Assembly (NCBI RefSeq): GCF_006274605.1
Contig: NZ_CP040846.1
Coordinates: 1,805,041-1,869,040, forward strand
From: Thermococcus indicus
GTDB lineage: Archaea > Methanobacteriota_B > Thermococci > Thermococcales > Thermococcaceae
Direction of reading: 5' to 3'
DNA: 64,000 nucleotides
A program made the position numbers and the translations under genes. This document shows positions 7,947-17,509 of this stretch, one piece after another; position 1 is the stretch's first letter, and each line of letters begins with the position of its first letter. The notes beneath the pieces were generated by a model. That model saw nothing but the letters and a program-made list of their open reading frames with translations, was not told where the DNA came from and made no database searches.

Positions 7947-8885
7947 ATGTCCACCTACATCATCGAGACTGAGAAGCTCACCAAGTTCTTCGGCAGGATG
8001 AACGTTGTGTATCATCTCAACCTCAAGGTTCCCAAAGGTGCAGTCTATGGCTTTCTCGGTCCCAACGGCGCCGGTAAGACTACCACGATAAAGATGCTTA
8101 CCGGGGCTCTGAAGCCAACCTACGGCGAGATAAGGATTTTTGGCCTCGATATGCCACGCGAGAGGGTTGAGATAATGCGGAAGGTCGGCTACATGCCCGA
8201 GAAGCCCCTCGCATATGAAGACATGACGATCTTCGAGTTCCTGACCTATATGGGTCGCCTCTTGGGACTCCCCAAGGGGGAGGCAATAAAGCAGGCGAGG
8301 GAGCTCATGGCCTACACCGGGGTTGGAAAGCTGGCCTTCAACAAAATCAAGGAACTCTCGAGCGGCCAGAGGCAGAGGGTTACCTTTGCCATGGCCCTCC
8401 TCGGAAACCCGGAACTTCTCACCCTCGACGAGCCGACGAGCAACCTCGACCCCCTCGGGAGAATGGAGTTCATCGGCAAGGTTCTGGAGCTGGCCAAAGC
8501 CGGGAAGACCATCTTCATAAGCTCTCACATAGTCAGCGAGATAGAGAGGATGTGCAACCATGTCGGCCTGATCAAGGACGGCCAGCTCATCGAACAGGGG
8601 CGCGTCAGGGACCTGGTGAACGTGGAGGGAACGGATTACGACGTCCTTGTCTCGGACAACGGGAAGCTCCTGGAGTTTCTGAAGGATAAGGTCTACGTAA
8701 GGGAAGCCTGGGAAGAGGAGGGAATCCTCAGGGTGAAGCTCGACGAGAGGTTTGCGGAGCGGTTCTTCGTTGAGCTTCCCGCCTTTCTGGCCAAGGAGGG
8801 GCTCGCTCTCAAGCTCTTCAAGTCCCACACGAGCCCGCTGGAGAGAATCCTGATGAAGCGCTTCAACGTGGGGTGGAAGGAATGA
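7947..8885 (+). CDS. ABC transporter ATP-binding protein
   Basis: A 312-residue ATPase subunit of an ABC-2 type exporter. Walker A is GPNGAGKTTT (about residues 39-48), the signature LSSGQRQRV lies near 135, and Walker B is LLTLDEPTSNLDP. The H-loop histidine is in ISSHIVSEIE. The C-terminal 90 residues form an extra domain typical of CcmA/NodI-like exporters. Its stop overlaps the permease start (ATGA), so the two are translated together. The substrate is not evident. Confidence 0.93.
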   Translation: MSTYIIETEKLTKFFGRMNVVYHLNLKVPKGAVYGFLGPNGAGKTTTIKMLTGALKPTYGEIRIFGLDMPRERVEIMRKVGYMPEKPLAYEDMTIFEFLTYMGRLLGLPKGEAIKQARELMAYTGVGKLAFNKIKELSSGQRQRVTFAMALLGNPELLTLDEPTSNLDPLGRMEFIGKVLELAKAGKTIFISSHIVSEIERMCNHVGLIKDGQLIEQGRVRDLVNVEGTDYDVLVSDNGKLLEFLKDKVYVREAWEEEGILRVKLDERFAERFFVELPAFLAKEGLALKLFKSHTSPLERILMKRFNVGWKE

Positions 8886-9694
8886 GCGATGGGCTGGAGC
8901 CCTTCCAGAGCGCCCTCTGGGTGGTCTTTGAGAGCGAGTTCAGGAGGTTGATCCGTTCGAGGAAGCTCAAGGTTCTCTTCCTCGTCACGTTCTTTCCCGC
9001 GTTCATCTACCTCCTCAGCCCGAACGCATCGGGAACCGGCGGTGATGCCATGCTCAAGTCGTTTCAGGCTCTCATGCTCGACCTGGTTCCCAACTACTGG
9101 CTCGGCATAATCGGCCAGCTCATCGCGATAATCCTCATGAGCGACCTCCTCGCGGGCGAGATAGACAGGGGGACGATAAGGCTTCTCCTTGCGAGGCCGG
9201 TGAGGCTCAGCGAGGTTGTCGTAGCCAAGTTCCTCGCCGGACTCGGCGCCCTCGCGGTTCTCTTTGGGGTTCCCTACACCGTCATCTGGGTTTACAACCC
9301 AATCGTTTATGATACTGGCGCGGAGGGTCTCTGGAATGGCCTGCCAGACCTCCTCCTCGCCCTTGGAGCGACGCTCCTCGTCCTGGCCGCCCTCGGAGCC
9401 TTAGCGATGATGGTTTCGGTCCTCATAACGCGCCCGCTCTATGCCTCGCTGGCTACCTTCGGGGTAGTCTTCCTCCTCCAGTTTCTCCTGCCCCAGATTC
9501 CCTACGTCAAAAACCCGGAGCGCTACACCCTCGGCTATCAGACGGTGGTTCTGCTGAAGGCCGGGTTCGATAAGGTTGATCTGGGCACCTTCGTTGGGAA
9601 CTCCGCCCACACTGCGGTCTTCTTCGGGGCAGTTGGGGTTATCTTCCTGGCCGCTGCCTGGGCGGTTCTAGCAAACCGCGACTTTCCCGATTGA
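8882..9694 (+). CDS. ABC-2 type transporter permease
   Basis: 270 residues with about six membrane helices: around 30-48, 72-92, 113-138, 160-185, 190-206 and 243-262. The region DLLAGEIDRGTIRLLLARPV is the conserved ABC-2 permease motif that precedes a helix. I place the start at the ATG that overlaps the stop of the ATP-binding subunit, although an in-frame GTG three codons upstream is possible. It forms the membrane half of the exporter encoded with the upstream gene. Confidence 0.9.
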   Translation: MSDGLEPFQSALWVVFESEFRRLIRSRKLKVLFLVTFFPAFIYLLSPNASGTGGDAMLKSFQALMLDLVPNYWLGIIGQLIAIILMSDLLAGEIDRGTIRLLLARPVRLSEVVVAKFLAGLGALAVLFGVPYTVIWVYNPIVYDTGAEGLWNGLPDLLLALGATLLVLAALGALAMMVSVLITRPLYASLATFGVVFLLQFLLPQIPYVKNPERYTLGYQTVVLLKAGFDKVDLGTFVGNSAHTAVFFGAVGVIFLAAAWAVLANRDFPD

Positions 9695-9740
9695 TGGATA
9701 ATTTATCCAACGTCAAGCCATACCTTTAGGTATGTAAAAG

Positions 9741-9750
9741 CTTTTTATAG
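9741..9750 (+). promoter_or_regulatory. TATA box of the methylmalonyl-CoA mutase gene
   Basis: CTTTTTATAG about 40 bases before the ATG at 9782, with AAAA just upstream resembling a BRE. A start near 9770 would leave a short leader that still contains the GGTGG ribosome binding site. Confidence 0.55.
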
Positions 9751-9781
9751 GCCGGGACCCAAATAGGGGCAGGTGGTAGGC

Positions 9782-11470
9782 ATGACTTTCGATAAGGAGA
9801 AGCTCGCAAAGATTAGGGAGGAGGAAAAGCGCTGGGACGAAACGACGGTTAAAAAGTTCATCGAGAAAAGGCCCGAGAGAAAGGAGAAGTTCACGACCGA
9901 CGACGGTTTTGAGATAAAGCGCGTTTACACTCCGGCCGACCTCGGCGAGGACTGGGATTACCTTGAGAAGCTCGGCTTCCCGGGTGAGTACCCGTTCACC
10001 CGTGGTGTTTACGCCACCATGTATCGCGGCAGGTTCTGGACGATGAGGCAGTACGCCGGTTTCGGAACGGCAGAGGAATCCAACAGGCGCTACAAGTACC
10101 TCCTCGAGCAGGGGCAGACGGGCTTAAGCGTCGCCTTCGACCTGCCGACCCAGATTGGCTACGACTCCGACCACCCAATGAGCGAGGGTGAGGTCGGAAA
10201 GGTCGGTGTCGCAATCGATTCCCTCTGGGACATGCGCGTCCTCTTCGACGGGATCCCGCTCGACAAGGTTTCCACTTCGATGACCATAAACTCGACCGCG
10301 GCAAACCTCCTCGCCATGTACATCCTCGTGGCTGAGGAGCAGGGCGTTGCCCAGAACCAGCTCCGCGGAACGGTCCAGAACGACATCCTCAAGGAGTACA
10401 TAGCGCGCGGTACTTATATCTTCCCGCCGCAGCCGAGCATGAGGCTCACAACCGACATCATCATGTACTGCGCCGAGAACGTCCCCAAATGGAACCCGAT
10501 TTCGATAAGCGGATACCACATCCGCGAGGCCGGGGCAAACGCGGTCCAGGAGGTTGCCTTCACCCTCGCCGACGGTATCGAGTACGTCAAGGCCGTCATA
10601 GACAGGGGCATGGACGTTGACAAGTTCGCCGGAAGGCTGAGCTTCTTCTTCAACGCCCACAACAACTTCCTTGAGGAGATCGCCAAGTTCAGGGCCGCCA
10701 GAAGGCTCTGGGCCTACATAATGAAGGAATGGTTCAACGCCAAGAACCCGCGCTCAATGCTCCTGCGCTTCCACACCCAGACGGCCGGCTCAACGCTCAC
10801 CGCCCAGCAGCCGGAGAACAACATAGTCAGGGTTGCCATTCAGGCCCTCGCGGCGGTTCTCGGCGGAACGCAGTCGCTCCACACCAACTCCTACGACGAG
10901 GCTCTGAGCCTTCCGACCGAGAAGAGCGTCAGGATAGCCCTCAGAACCCAGCAGATTATCGCCTACGAGAGCGGCGTCGTTGATACGATAGACCCGCTCG
11001 GCGGTTCCTACTACATCGAGTGGCTTACCGACCACATCTACGAAGAGGCCTTGAAGTACATCGAGAAGATTCAGAAGATGGGCGGCATGATGAGGGCCAT
11101 TGAGAGGGGCTACATTCAGAAGGAGATCGCCGAGAGCGCCTACAAGTACCAGAAGGAAGTCGAGGAGAAGAAGCGCATCATCGTCGGCGTCAACGAGTTC
11201 ATCGTTGATGAGCCGCTCGACGTCGAGATACTCAAGGTCGACCCTAGCATCAGGGAGAAGCAGATCGAGCGCCTTAAGAAGCTCAGGAGTGAGAGGGACG
11301 GCAAGAAGGTCGAGGAGGCCCTCGATAAGCTCAGGAAGGCTGCCGAAACCGACGACAAGAACCTCATGCCCTACATCATCGAGGCCCACAGGCACCTCGC
11401 GACCCTTGGAGAGGTCACCGACGTCCTGCGCGAGGTCTGGGGCGAGTATCGCGCTCCGCTGATATTCTGA
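9782..11470 (+). CDS. mcmA1: Methylmalonyl-CoA mutase large subunit (catalytic domain only)
   Basis: 562 residues covering the TIM-barrel catalytic domain of the B12-dependent enzyme that interconverts methylmalonyl-CoA and succinyl-CoA. Recognisable blocks are [19 protein letters not shown] (about 120-138), [15 protein letters not shown], and [20 protein letters not shown] with [20 protein letters not shown] (about 330-385). The B12-binding domain is absent, as in other archaea where it is a separate small subunit; it is not in this window. The ATG has GGTGG upstream; a GTG three codons earlier overlaps that site and is less likely. Confidence 0.95.
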   Translation: MTFDKEKLAKIREEEKRWDETTVKKFIEKRPERKEKFTTDDGFEIKRVYTPADLGEDWDYLEKLGFPGEYPFTRGVYATMYRGRFWTMRQYAGFGTAEESNRRYKYLLEQGQTGLSVAFDLPTQIGYDSDHPMSEGEVGKVGVAIDSLWDMRVLFDGIPLDKVSTSMTINSTAANLLAMYILVAEEQGVAQNQLRGTVQNDILKEYIARGTYIFPPQPSMRLTTDIIMYCAENVPKWNPISISGYHIREAGANAVQEVAFTLADGIEYVKAVIDRGMDVDKFAGRLSFFFNAHNNFLEEIAKFRAARRLWAYIMKEWFNAKNPRSMLLRFHTQTAGSTLTAQQPENNIVRVAIQALAAVLGGTQSLHTNSYDEALSLPTEKSVRIALRTQQIIAYESGVVDTIDPLGGSYYIEWLTDHIYEEALKYIEKIQKMGGMMRAIERGYIQKEIAESAYKYQKEVEEKKRIIVGVNEFIVDEPLDVEILKVDPSIREKQIERLKKLRSERDGKKVEEALDKLRKAAETDDKNLMPYIIEAHRHLATLGEVTDVLREVWGEYRAPLIF

Positions 11471-11541
11471 CGCATCGTTTCATTTTCTTCTTCCATTCCA
11501 AAACGTTTTTAATTCTCTGCCGTAGTTAAACCGGTGGTGGT

Positions 11542-13464
11542 ATGAGAACCTCCCGCTTCCTTGTCCTCCTGCTCCTCATCGGTACCGTTCTCCCCCAGCA
11601 GGTTACTGCCGAACCTGCACCCGGGTATCGGTTTCCGGACCATCCCGTCATGATGCACCTCAGCGTCGCCAGCAACGGAAGTTTTGCCCTCATTGGGATT
11701 ACTGTATCCGAGTACGGAAAACTGCCCGACTATATGTGCCCGATAGACTCTCCCGACACTTACATAGGCTGCCGCGAGCTCTCCGGAAGGGGATACCTCC
11801 TCTTCGAGGTCGGTGACGGCATGAGGTACCTCAACCTCACTGACTCGTTGGCGAGGTTCAACTTCACCGTCCTTTCAGTTGCTCCCCTCGGGAGGGAGTG
11901 GTTCCTCATCGGTGTCCGCCCCCTTTCCCCCTGCGAGTTCGACGTCTGCACCAACGTAAGCTACACCGTCATGGAGTACCTTCCGGAGGAGGAACGGATT
12001 GGGAAACCCGTTCGCCTTTCTCAAATTGACTCGGACGTTCTCTTCAACCTGCCCGGTGTTATGGCTGTGGGCGGAACGGTCTCCAACGGTTCGCTGATAT
12101 TCTCCTTCCCCTACGCCAACGAAACATACTCAGTTCCGGTTGAGGCTTTCGAGAAGTACCTCCGCCTCCTGGACTTCAGCGACTCCAGCGGCCTGAATGC
12201 GGAGAGCCTGCTGAAGCTCTTTCGGGCGGTGCCCTTCCGCGGAGGAATCATCCTCTACCTTCCAAGCTACGGACTTGAGGCCTACACCTCAGGGCCATAC
12301 TCCGTCAGGGAATACCTCCTCATCGGGAACGGGTCCAGCGTTTACTTCCCCCACATGTGGGTTGGGCACTCCGGTTTCGTCTGCTCCCCCAATAACGCCA
12401 GCGCGACGCCCTTGACGGGACGGCTCTTCCCGCCTTTACTGTACTACCACAACGGAAAGCTCAGCCCCCTTCTGAACCTCTCGGTTGAGACCTATGTCTG
12501 GGATCCCGATGGTTCAGGCGGGACTTTTACCTGTGCTCAGCCGGTTCTGAAGCTTTCAAACGGGACCCCCGCCCGGGTTGGGGGAAACTCCTCCGTTCCC
12601 GAGCTGAAACTTCCCCCCGATGAAGGCAGGGTCTATGTCTCCATCGTCCGCACCGTACCCCATTACTCCCCCGAAAACTTCACTTTCGTGGATCTCTGCG
12701 TTAACAGAGGAGAAATCCTCCATGCCAGGCTTGGTGAGTCATCGGTGTCCTTCCTCCAGACACCGTTTCCAGGGCTGTTCCTCAACGTCAATGGCTCGTG
12801 GGTGTACGGGAGGCTGAGCGGTGGAGGATTCAGAAACTTCTGCATCTATTACTGGGGACCAGCTTTCAACGAAACCTTCGTCTACGATCCCGTTGGGAGG
12901 GTTCTCCACCCCATTGAAGTGAACACGTTGGGGCGTGATTCCTCCAATGAGTTCCGTGTTTGGAAGGCCAACCGGAGCGCCGTTAGTTTCATAACGCCCT
13001 CCCTCGACATCTCCGTGATCCCTCTGGAAAACCTCTCTCGGTGTGTTCCCTCTTCAAAAGCTGCGTCAATGCTCCGCGGGGTTAAAGTGGGGGAGGGAAT
13101 GCTCTTTTATTACCCATTCTACGTTACGGGAATCACGCTCGAGAGGCGCGGCTGGGCAACCGTCTGGGGCGACTACTCCTCAAACGCCCCCACCACACTC
13201 GACGGTACCTGCCTGGCATTCTACTACTCGGACGGCAGAATAACCTCCGCTCTGAAGGCAGAGGCCGCCGTTGTGAGAGTGCCAGTCGGGAACTGGAGCG
13301 TTAAACTCGGCATTCCATATATTGACACGGGCAACGCCCTCAATGCCTCCCTGGAGCTCCCCACTCAGACGTCACCAGAGGACGATCATCGCGTTTGCGG
13401 CCCGGCCGCGATAATTGGGTTCTCGGTAGTTCCACTCATGCTGAGAAGAAAACGCCGCGGATAG
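11542..13464 (+). CDS. Secreted surface protein with CGP-CTERM anchor
   Basis: 640 residues. Residues 1-23 are a Sec signal peptide (TSRFLVLLLLIGTVLPQQVTA). The body is rich in N-x-S/T sites, aromatic residues and scattered cysteines, as in exported glycoproteins. The C-terminus is the CGP-CTERM sorting signal known from Thermococcales: VCGPAAIIGFSVVPLMLRR followed by basic residues, preceded by a Thr/Ser/Pro linker. This suggests cleavage and lipid attachment at the cell surface. I recognise no enzymatic domain. A TATA-like GTTTTTAATTC lies about 35 bases upstream of GGTGGTGGT and the ATG. Confidence 0.85.
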   Translation: MRTSRFLVLLLLIGTVLPQQVTAEPAPGYRFPDHPVMMHLSVASNGSFALIGITVSEYGKLPDYMCPIDSPDTYIGCRELSGRGYLLFEVGDGMRYLNLTDSLARFNFTVLSVAPLGREWFLIGVRPLSPCEFDVCTNVSYTVMEYLPEEERIGKPVRLSQIDSDVLFNLPGVMAVGGTVSNGSLIFSFPYANETYSVPVEAFEKYLRLLDFSDSSGLNAESLLKLFRAVPFRGGIILYLPSYGLEAYTSGPYSVREYLLIGNGSSVYFPHMWVGHSGFVCSPNNASATPLTGRLFPPLLYYHNGKLSPLLNLSVETYVWDPDGSGGTFTCAQPVLKLSNGTPARVGGNSSVPELKLPPDEGRVYVSIVRTVPHYSPENFTFVDLCVNRGEILHARLGESSVSFLQTPFPGLFLNVNGSWVYGRLSGGGFRNFCIYYWGPAFNETFVYDPVGRVLHPIEVNTLGRDSSNEFRVWKANRSAVSFITPSLDISVIPLENLSRCVPSSKAASMLRGVKVGEGMLFYYPFYVTGITLERRGWATVWGDYSSNAPTTLDGTCLAFYYSDGRITSALKAEAAVVRVPVGNWSVKLGIPYIDTGNALNASLELPTQTSPEDDHRVCGPAAIIGFSVVPLMLRRKRRG

Positions 13465-13558
13465 CTCCGGGTGGAAAACCTTAAAACCCCACGAAAAAGC
13501 TTAAAAAAGAATACCCAAAGCATCAACAGGCATCATGATAATCCCGGGAGGTGTAGTT

Positions 13559-13714
13559 ATGGCGAGAAACAAGCCGCTTGCGAAGAAGCTCAGACTTGCC
13601 AAGGCCGCCAAGCAGAACAGGCGCATTCCGGTCTGGGTCATCGTCAAGACCAACAGGAAGGTCATGACCCACCCGAAGAGAAGGATGTGGAGGAGAACCA
13701 AGCTCAAGGAGTGA
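13559..13714 (+). CDS. rpl39e: Large ribosomal subunit protein L39e
   Basis: 51 residues, the standard length for L39e, starting [20 protein letters not shown] and containing the family motif [13 protein letters not shown] and a basic end ([12 protein letters not shown]). The protein threads into the peptide exit tunnel. GGGAGGTG precedes the ATG. It opens the operon L39e-L31e-aIF6-L18a, with a TATA-like AGCTTAAAAAAG about 55 bases upstream. Confidence 0.97.
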   Translation: MARNKPLAKKLRLAKAAKQNRRIPVWVIVKTNRKVMTHPKRRMWRRTKLKE

Positions 13715-13724
13715 GGTGATTTAG

Positions 13725-13994
13725 ATGATCAAGCCCGGAGAGGAAGTCATATTCGTCGTTCCCATCAAGAAGATAAAGAAGCGCGTTCCGCGCTGGAAGA
13801 GGGCCCCAAGGGCTGCTCGCTTCGTCCGCGAGTGGATAGCCAGGCACGCCAAGGCCGACGAGGTAGTCATCGGCACCGACGTCAACGAAAAGCTCTGGGA
13901 GCGCGGAGCGGAGAAGCCGCCCAACAAGCTCCGCGTTAAGGTCGTTGTTGAGGAGGAAGAGGGCAAGAGGATTGCCAAGGTCTCCCTCGCTTGA
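13725..13994 (+). CDS. rpl31e: Large ribosomal subunit protein L31e
   Basis: 89 residues. Recognised from the basic stretch [22 protein letters not shown], followed by [27 protein letters not shown], which is the L31e core near the exit tunnel. The gene lies 10 bp after L39e with GAGGTGAT upstream. Confidence 0.97.
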   Translation: MIKPGEEVIFVVPIKKIKKRVPRWKRAPRAARFVREWIARHAKADEVVIGTDVNEKLWERGAEKPPNKLRVKVVVEEEEGKRIAKVSLA

Positions 13995-14021
13995 TTACTT
14001 TTAATTTAACGAGGTGACGAG

Positions 14022-14708
14022 ATGCACATAGAAAGGCTCGATTTTGAGAACTCTCCGTACCTGGGCGTTTACGGCACCGCCACAGACAGGCTAGCCCTTA
14101 TCAGGGAGGGCCTCGGCGAGAAGAAGCTCGAGGTTCTCAGGGAGGTTCTCAAGGTTCCGCTCATTGAAACGAGCATAATGAAGTCCCGCATAGTGGGTAT
14201 ATTCGCGGCCGGGAACTCCAACGCAATGATCGTCCCCTGGTACGTCTGGGACGCCGAGCTGGAGAGGATAAACGGCCAGCTCAGAGAGCACGGGATTGAC
14301 ACCGAGATAGTCCCGTTCCAGAGCACCCTCACCGCCTTCGGCAACCTCATCCTCGCCAACGACAGGGCGGCGCTGGTGAGTGCCAAGTTCAGCCGCGAGG
14401 AGGCCAAGAGGCTCGAGGACATCCTCGGCGTCGAGGTCGAGAGGGGCATGATAGGCGACTTCCACGCCGTTGGAAGCGTTGGAGTGGTCACCAACAGGGG
14501 CGGACTCGTTCACCCCGAAGCAACCGACGAGGAGCTCGAGTGGCTCCGCGACCTGTTCAAGGTTGATATCTACGTTGGAACCGCCAACATGGGCGTTCCC
14601 TTCGTTGGTTCCTGCATGCTGGCGAACTCTCACGGTGTCGTCGTTGGGCACCTCACAACTGGACCCGAGATAGTGAAGATTGAAGAGGCTTTAGGCTTCC
14701 TTGACTGA
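14022..14708 (+). CDS. eif6: Translation initiation factor aIF6 (ribosome anti-association factor)
   Basis: 228 residues with the five-fold repeated IF6 fold. Typical parts are ENSPYLGVYGTATDRLALI at the N-terminus and NRGGLVHPEATDEE and GTANMGVPFVGSCMLANSHGVVVG near the C-terminus. aIF6 binds the large subunit and keeps it from joining the small subunit too early. Position between L31e and L18a is the usual archaeal arrangement. GAGGTGACG precedes the ATG. Confidence 0.97.
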   Translation: MHIERLDFENSPYLGVYGTATDRLALIREGLGEKKLEVLREVLKVPLIETSIMKSRIVGIFAAGNSNAMIVPWYVWDAELERINGQLREHGIDTEIVPFQSTLTAFGNLILANDRAALVSAKFSREEAKRLEDILGVEVERGMIGDFHAVGSVGVVTNRGGLVHPEATDEELEWLRDLFKVDIYVGTANMGVPFVGSCMLANSHGVVVGHLTTGPEIVKIEEALGFLD

Positions 14709-14725
14709 TGATGGAGGTGTGAGCT

Positions 14726-14956
14726 ATGGAGGTTAAGGTCTTCCGCGTTAAGGGCGTTTTCGAGAGGAACGGAAAGAGGGAGAGGTTCACCAGGGAATAC
14801 CGCGGCCTCAAGAAAGAAGACGTCGTTGAGATACTCTACTCCGAGGTCGGCAGCAAGCACCGCGTTCCGAGGAACAAGATATGGATCGAGAGCGTGGAAG
14901 AAATAGCTCCCGAAGAGGCCGAGAACCCGATAGTCAGAAAGCTCAGCGGGCTCTGA
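14726..14956 (+). CDS. rplX: Large ribosomal subunit protein L18a/LX
   Basis: 76 residues, matching archaeal [14 protein letters not shown] at the N-terminus and [16 protein letters not shown] in the second half. It is the last gene of this operon; in many archaea prefoldin alpha and ftsY follow, but here a convergent gene comes next. A run of T and C follows the stop and may end transcription. Confidence 0.95.
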   Translation: MEVKVFRVKGVFERNGKRERFTREYRGLKKEDVVEILYSEVGSKHRVPRNKIWIESVEEIAPEEAENPIVRKLSGL

Positions 14957-15026
14957 TTTCCTTTTCTCTTCCCCCCAGTCCGAACTCAATCCGGGCATTT
15001 CTTCGCGGGGTGAAAAAGATAGGGAA

Positions 15027-15629
15027 TCAGGTCTTCTCCCTCCAGCCGAGAACCCTCGACTGGTAGTGCCTCTTTGGGAATATCTCCAGCGGGTCGACTC
15101 CCCTCTCACGGAGAAGATATCTCAGCTCGACCTCGTAGTCCGCCTTCTCCAGCTCCTCGCTCTCCCTGATTTCAACGATGAAGAGCTCCTCGGTCAGCTC
15201 TCGTATCGTCTTGTAACCGAGGCCGAGGAGGGGCCTTATGTAGGCGACGTTGAATCTGTCCTCCAGCGAGCGGGCCTTCGGAAGGTCGAGGAAAGGAACC
15301 CTGTCGTCCCTCCTTGTCCCGTCGCTCACGCGCTCGACTTCCGGCATTGAAGCCACCGCCTCGAGGGCTCTCTCGTGGATGAACTGTATCGCGTTGTTCG
15401 GATGGCCGTCTTTGATTGCCATGTCCGCTGCCTTTTCCAGAATCTCCCGCGGGAGATAGACGACCTGATGCTCGAAGCCCAGCCTCTCTGCCGTTTCTCT
15501 GGCGAAGCTCCAGTTGTCGAGGAGGCCGAAGCTGACGGTTACCAATCTCACCTCGTAGCCGAGTCTGGTTAAAATCCACGCGCTCAGGCTTGAGTCCTTG
15601 CCACCGGAGTAGAGATGATGGACTTTCAT
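15027..15629 (-). CDS. PP-loop ATPase of unknown substrate
   Basis: 200 residues with the PP-loop SGGKDSS at residues 8-14, the ATP-pyrophosphatase signature of enzymes that adenylate a substrate (tRNA thiolases, asparagine synthase, GMP synthase). SDGTRRDDRVPF near 105 is a second conserved loop of this family. No RNA-binding or zinc-finger domain is attached, so the substrate is not evident. GGTGGG lies before the ATG. Convergent with the ribosomal operon, divergent from the vapB gene. Confidence 0.8.
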   Translation of the reverse strand: MKVHHLYSGGKDSSLSAWILTRLGYEVRLVTVSFGLLDNWSFARETAERLGFEHQVVYLPREILEKAADMAIKDGHPNNAIQFIHERALEAVASMPEVERVSDGTRRDDRVPFLDLPKARSLEDRFNVAYIRPLLGLGYKTIRELTEELFIVEIRESEELEKADYEVELRYLLRERGVDPLEIFPKRHYQSRVLGWREKT

Positions 15630-15678
15630 AGGGATCCCCCACCTCGGGGTGTCATGAGTGCCTTATTAATCTGACCCC

Positions 15679-15708
15679 GAAAGGGTTATTAGGCCGGAAA
15701 GGGTAATA
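15679..15708 (+). promoter_or_regulatory. Direct repeat in the vapBC promoter, possible operator
   Basis: GAAAGGGTTATT (15679-15690) and GAAAGGGTAATA (15697-15708) repeat with an 18-bp period. A TATA-like CTTATTAAT lies just upstream at 15662-15670, so the repeats span the likely start site. VapB-type antitoxins commonly repress their own operon; assigning these repeats to VapB is inference. Confidence 0.45.
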
Positions 15709-15725
15709 CTACCTCGGTGAGAGTA

Positions 15726-15974
15726 ATGCCAGTTGTGACGAAGAAATACCAGGTGACGATTCCCAAGGAGGTGCGGGAGGCGCTGGGAATAAAGGCCGGG
15801 GACGAGGTGGTTTTCGTCCGTGAAGGAAACAGGTATGTTCTTATGAAACTGACGGACCTCCTCCGGGAGCTGAGCGAAATAACAAAGGACATAGACGAGA
15901 CCGTTGAAGAGGTCAGGCAGGGGCTTGCGAGGGGCATAGAGCGCTCTCTCCGCGAGCTGGAGGGAGGGGAATGA
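15726..15974 (+). CDS. vapB: VapB-type antitoxin, AbrB/SpoVT fold
   Basis: 82 residues. The first 45 form the swapped-hairpin AbrB domain (VTKKYQVTIPKEVREALGIK, then GDEVVFVREGNRYVLMKL), a DNA-binding fold. The rest is a charged helix that would neutralise the toxin. I use the ATG spaced after GGTGAG; a GTG three codons upstream overlaps that site. Its stop overlaps the toxin start (ATGA), the usual arrangement for a type II toxin-antitoxin pair. Confidence 0.88.
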   Translation: MPVVTKKYQVTIPKEVREALGIKAGDEVVFVREGNRYVLMKLTDLLRELSEITKDIDETVEEVRQGLARGIERSLRELEGGE

Positions 15975-16366
15975 AGATAGTCCTGGACACAAACGCCTTC
16001 AACAACGTTACTTTTTTGGAATGGTTACGGGAATCGAGCCTTGAACCTGTTACGAGCTCCGTTGTCTACATGGAACTGCTCTACAGGTACGCCCGACGCA
16101 GAGGCTTGCCCGAAGCGAGGAGCAAGCTAATGGCGATTTTTGGCTCTTTGGCAATCGAGATTAGGAGCTTTGATGAAACATGTGCTGAACTCGCCGTTAA
16201 TTCAGCTATCGGCCGCTGGGACTTCTCCAAAAACGCGAGGGACTACATGATAGGGGCCTTAGCTCTGAAACTCAACGCCCCACTAATTACATACAACAAG
16301 AAGCACTTCGGATGGCTTCCTGAGGTCTTCACACCGGAAGAAGCTATGGAGCGCTTCGGCAAATAG
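15971..16366 (+). CDS. vapC: VapC-type PIN-domain toxin
   Basis: 131 residues with a PIN fold. The acidic metal-binding residues are visible: D6 in IVLDTNAF, E34 in VVYMELLYRY, D98 in NARDYMIGALAL and probably N111 to D-like positions near LITYNKKHF. PIN toxins are Mg-dependent RNases that stop growth when freed from the antitoxin. The base composition is slightly richer in A/T than its neighbours, which may reflect recent transfer. Translationally coupled to the antitoxin. Confidence 0.88.
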   Translation: MKIVLDTNAFNNVTFLEWLRESSLEPVTSSVVYMELLYRYARRRGLPEARSKLMAIFGSLAIEIRSFDETCAELAVNSAIGRWDFSKNARDYMIGALALKLNAPLITYNKKHFGWLPEVFTPEEAMERFGK

Positions 16367-16428
16367 CTTTAAAAGGCCAACCTTTATAAGGCCTTCAGCA
16401 AACCGCGAGAGGCTTAGAGGTGAGAGAG

Positions 16429-16845
16429 ATGGAGAAACGCTTACCCGGAAAGGTGAGACGCGCCGTGCGGGCGAGATACTACGATATCCCTCCACGGGCG
16501 TGGATAGGCAAGCGAGGGCTTGATGAGGGTGTCATCGAAGAGATAAGGACTCAGCTGGAGAAGGACGGCATCCTCAAGGTTGAGATAAGGAAGGGCGCCC
16601 TTATCAACACCGGACTCGACAGGCAGGCCCTGGCCAGAAAAGTCGCGGAGATGACGGACAGCGAACTCATCGACGTGCGCGGCAAAAGGTTTATATTGTT
16701 CAAACCGAGGGAAGGTTGGGAAAAGTATTTAAGGAAGCTCCAGAGAAAGGAGCTTTCGAAGGAAAAGCGGGAAGAGAAGCCCGTTAAGAAAGTCAAGCTC
16801 GATATCGCTCAATTCAGGAGGAAATTCAAGAAGGGGAGGGATTGA
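16429..16845 (+). CDS. CRM/YhbY-like RNA-binding protein
   Basis: 138 residues. The N-terminal 95 look like the CRM (YhbY) fold: RAWIGKRGLDEGVIEEIRTQLEKDGILKVEIRKGAL, with the G-K-x-G loop common to this family, then a strand ending FILFKP. The C-terminal 45 residues are very basic. Such proteins associate with ribosomal RNA or pre-ribosomes. It sits 3 bp before S19e, which supports a ribosome-linked role. The ATG after GAGGTGA is chosen over a GTG inside that site. A TATA box CTTTATAAG is at 16382-16390. Confidence 0.75.
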   Translation: MEKRLPGKVRRAVRARYYDIPPRAWIGKRGLDEGVIEEIRTQLEKDGILKVEIRKGALINTGLDRQALARKVAEMTDSELIDVRGKRFILFKPREGWEKYLRKLQRKELSKEKREEKPVKKVKLDIAQFRRKFKKGRD

Positions 16846-16848
16846 AGG

Positions 16849-17301
16849 ATGGCGACTGTTTACGACGTTCCCGGTGATTTGCTCGTTGAGAGGGTTGCGC
16901 AGAAGCTCAAGGAGATAGAGGCTATAAAGCCGCCCGAGTGGGCCCCGTTCGTCAAGACGGGCAGGCACAAGGAGAGAATCCCGGAGCAGGACGACTGGTG
17001 GTACTACAGGGTCGCCAGCGTCTTCAGGAAGGTCTACGTCGACGGTCCGGTCGGCATCGAGAGGCTCAGGACCTGGTACGGCGGCAGGAAGAACCGCGGC
17101 CACGCCCCGGAGCACTTCTACAAGGCTGGGGGAAGCATCATAAGGAAGGCCCTCCAGCAGCTCGAGGCTGCCGGCTTCGTCCAGAAGGTTCCGGGCGAGG
17201 GAAGGGTCGTAACCCCGCAGGGACAGAGCTTCCTCGACAAGATCGCCACCGAGCTCAAGAAGGAGCTTGAGGAGCAGATCCCCGAGCTCAAGAAGTACTG
17301 A
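16849..17301 (+). CDS. rps19e: Small ribosomal subunit protein S19e
   Basis: 150 residues, all helical as expected. Signature blocks are [49 protein letters not shown] and [14 protein letters not shown] (about 30-85), then [20 protein letters not shown]19e is needed for 30S head maturation. AAGG precedes the ATG. Confidence 0.97.
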   Translation: MATVYDVPGDLLVERVAQKLKEIEAIKPPEWAPFVKTGRHKERIPEQDDWWYYRVASVFRKVYVDGPVGIERLRTWYGGRKNRGHAPEHFYKAGGSIIRKALQQLEAAGFVQKVPGEGRVVTPQGQSFLDKIATELKKELEEQIPELKKY

Positions 17302-17309
17302 GCTCGGCC

Positions 17310-17315
17310 TTTTTT
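17310..17315 (+). terminator. T-run after S19e
   Basis: Six consecutive T residues 9 bases after the S19e stop, the oligo-T type of archaeal terminator. The following 200 bp up to 17509 carry GC-rich short hairpins (for example GGGG and CCCC around 17436-17454) and the TATA box of the next gene (CCTTTTAAC, about 17467-17475); I see no other gene in that gap. Confidence 0.5.
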
Positions 17316-17509
17316 CAAACCTCTGTCCCTTCTGCCGGCTTTCTATGCCAGGAAATGCTTTTAGGGTCGCCCCGGATTTTTCATATGGGTTCCGGTTGAT
17401 ACTCCGAACGCTACTCTCGGGTTCTCATCCCGGCCCTGGGGAGAAGGTGAAGCCCCGAAACGCAAAGCCTTTTAACCCCCTCCCCAATCATAACCCGGAG
17501 GTGAGGGCC

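Noticed and set aside
17330-17480. Structured RNA between S19e and PDCD5
   Set aside because: Short GC hairpins exist, but there are no C/D boxes, no ACA after a suitable stem and no tandem G-A K-loop, so no class can be supported.
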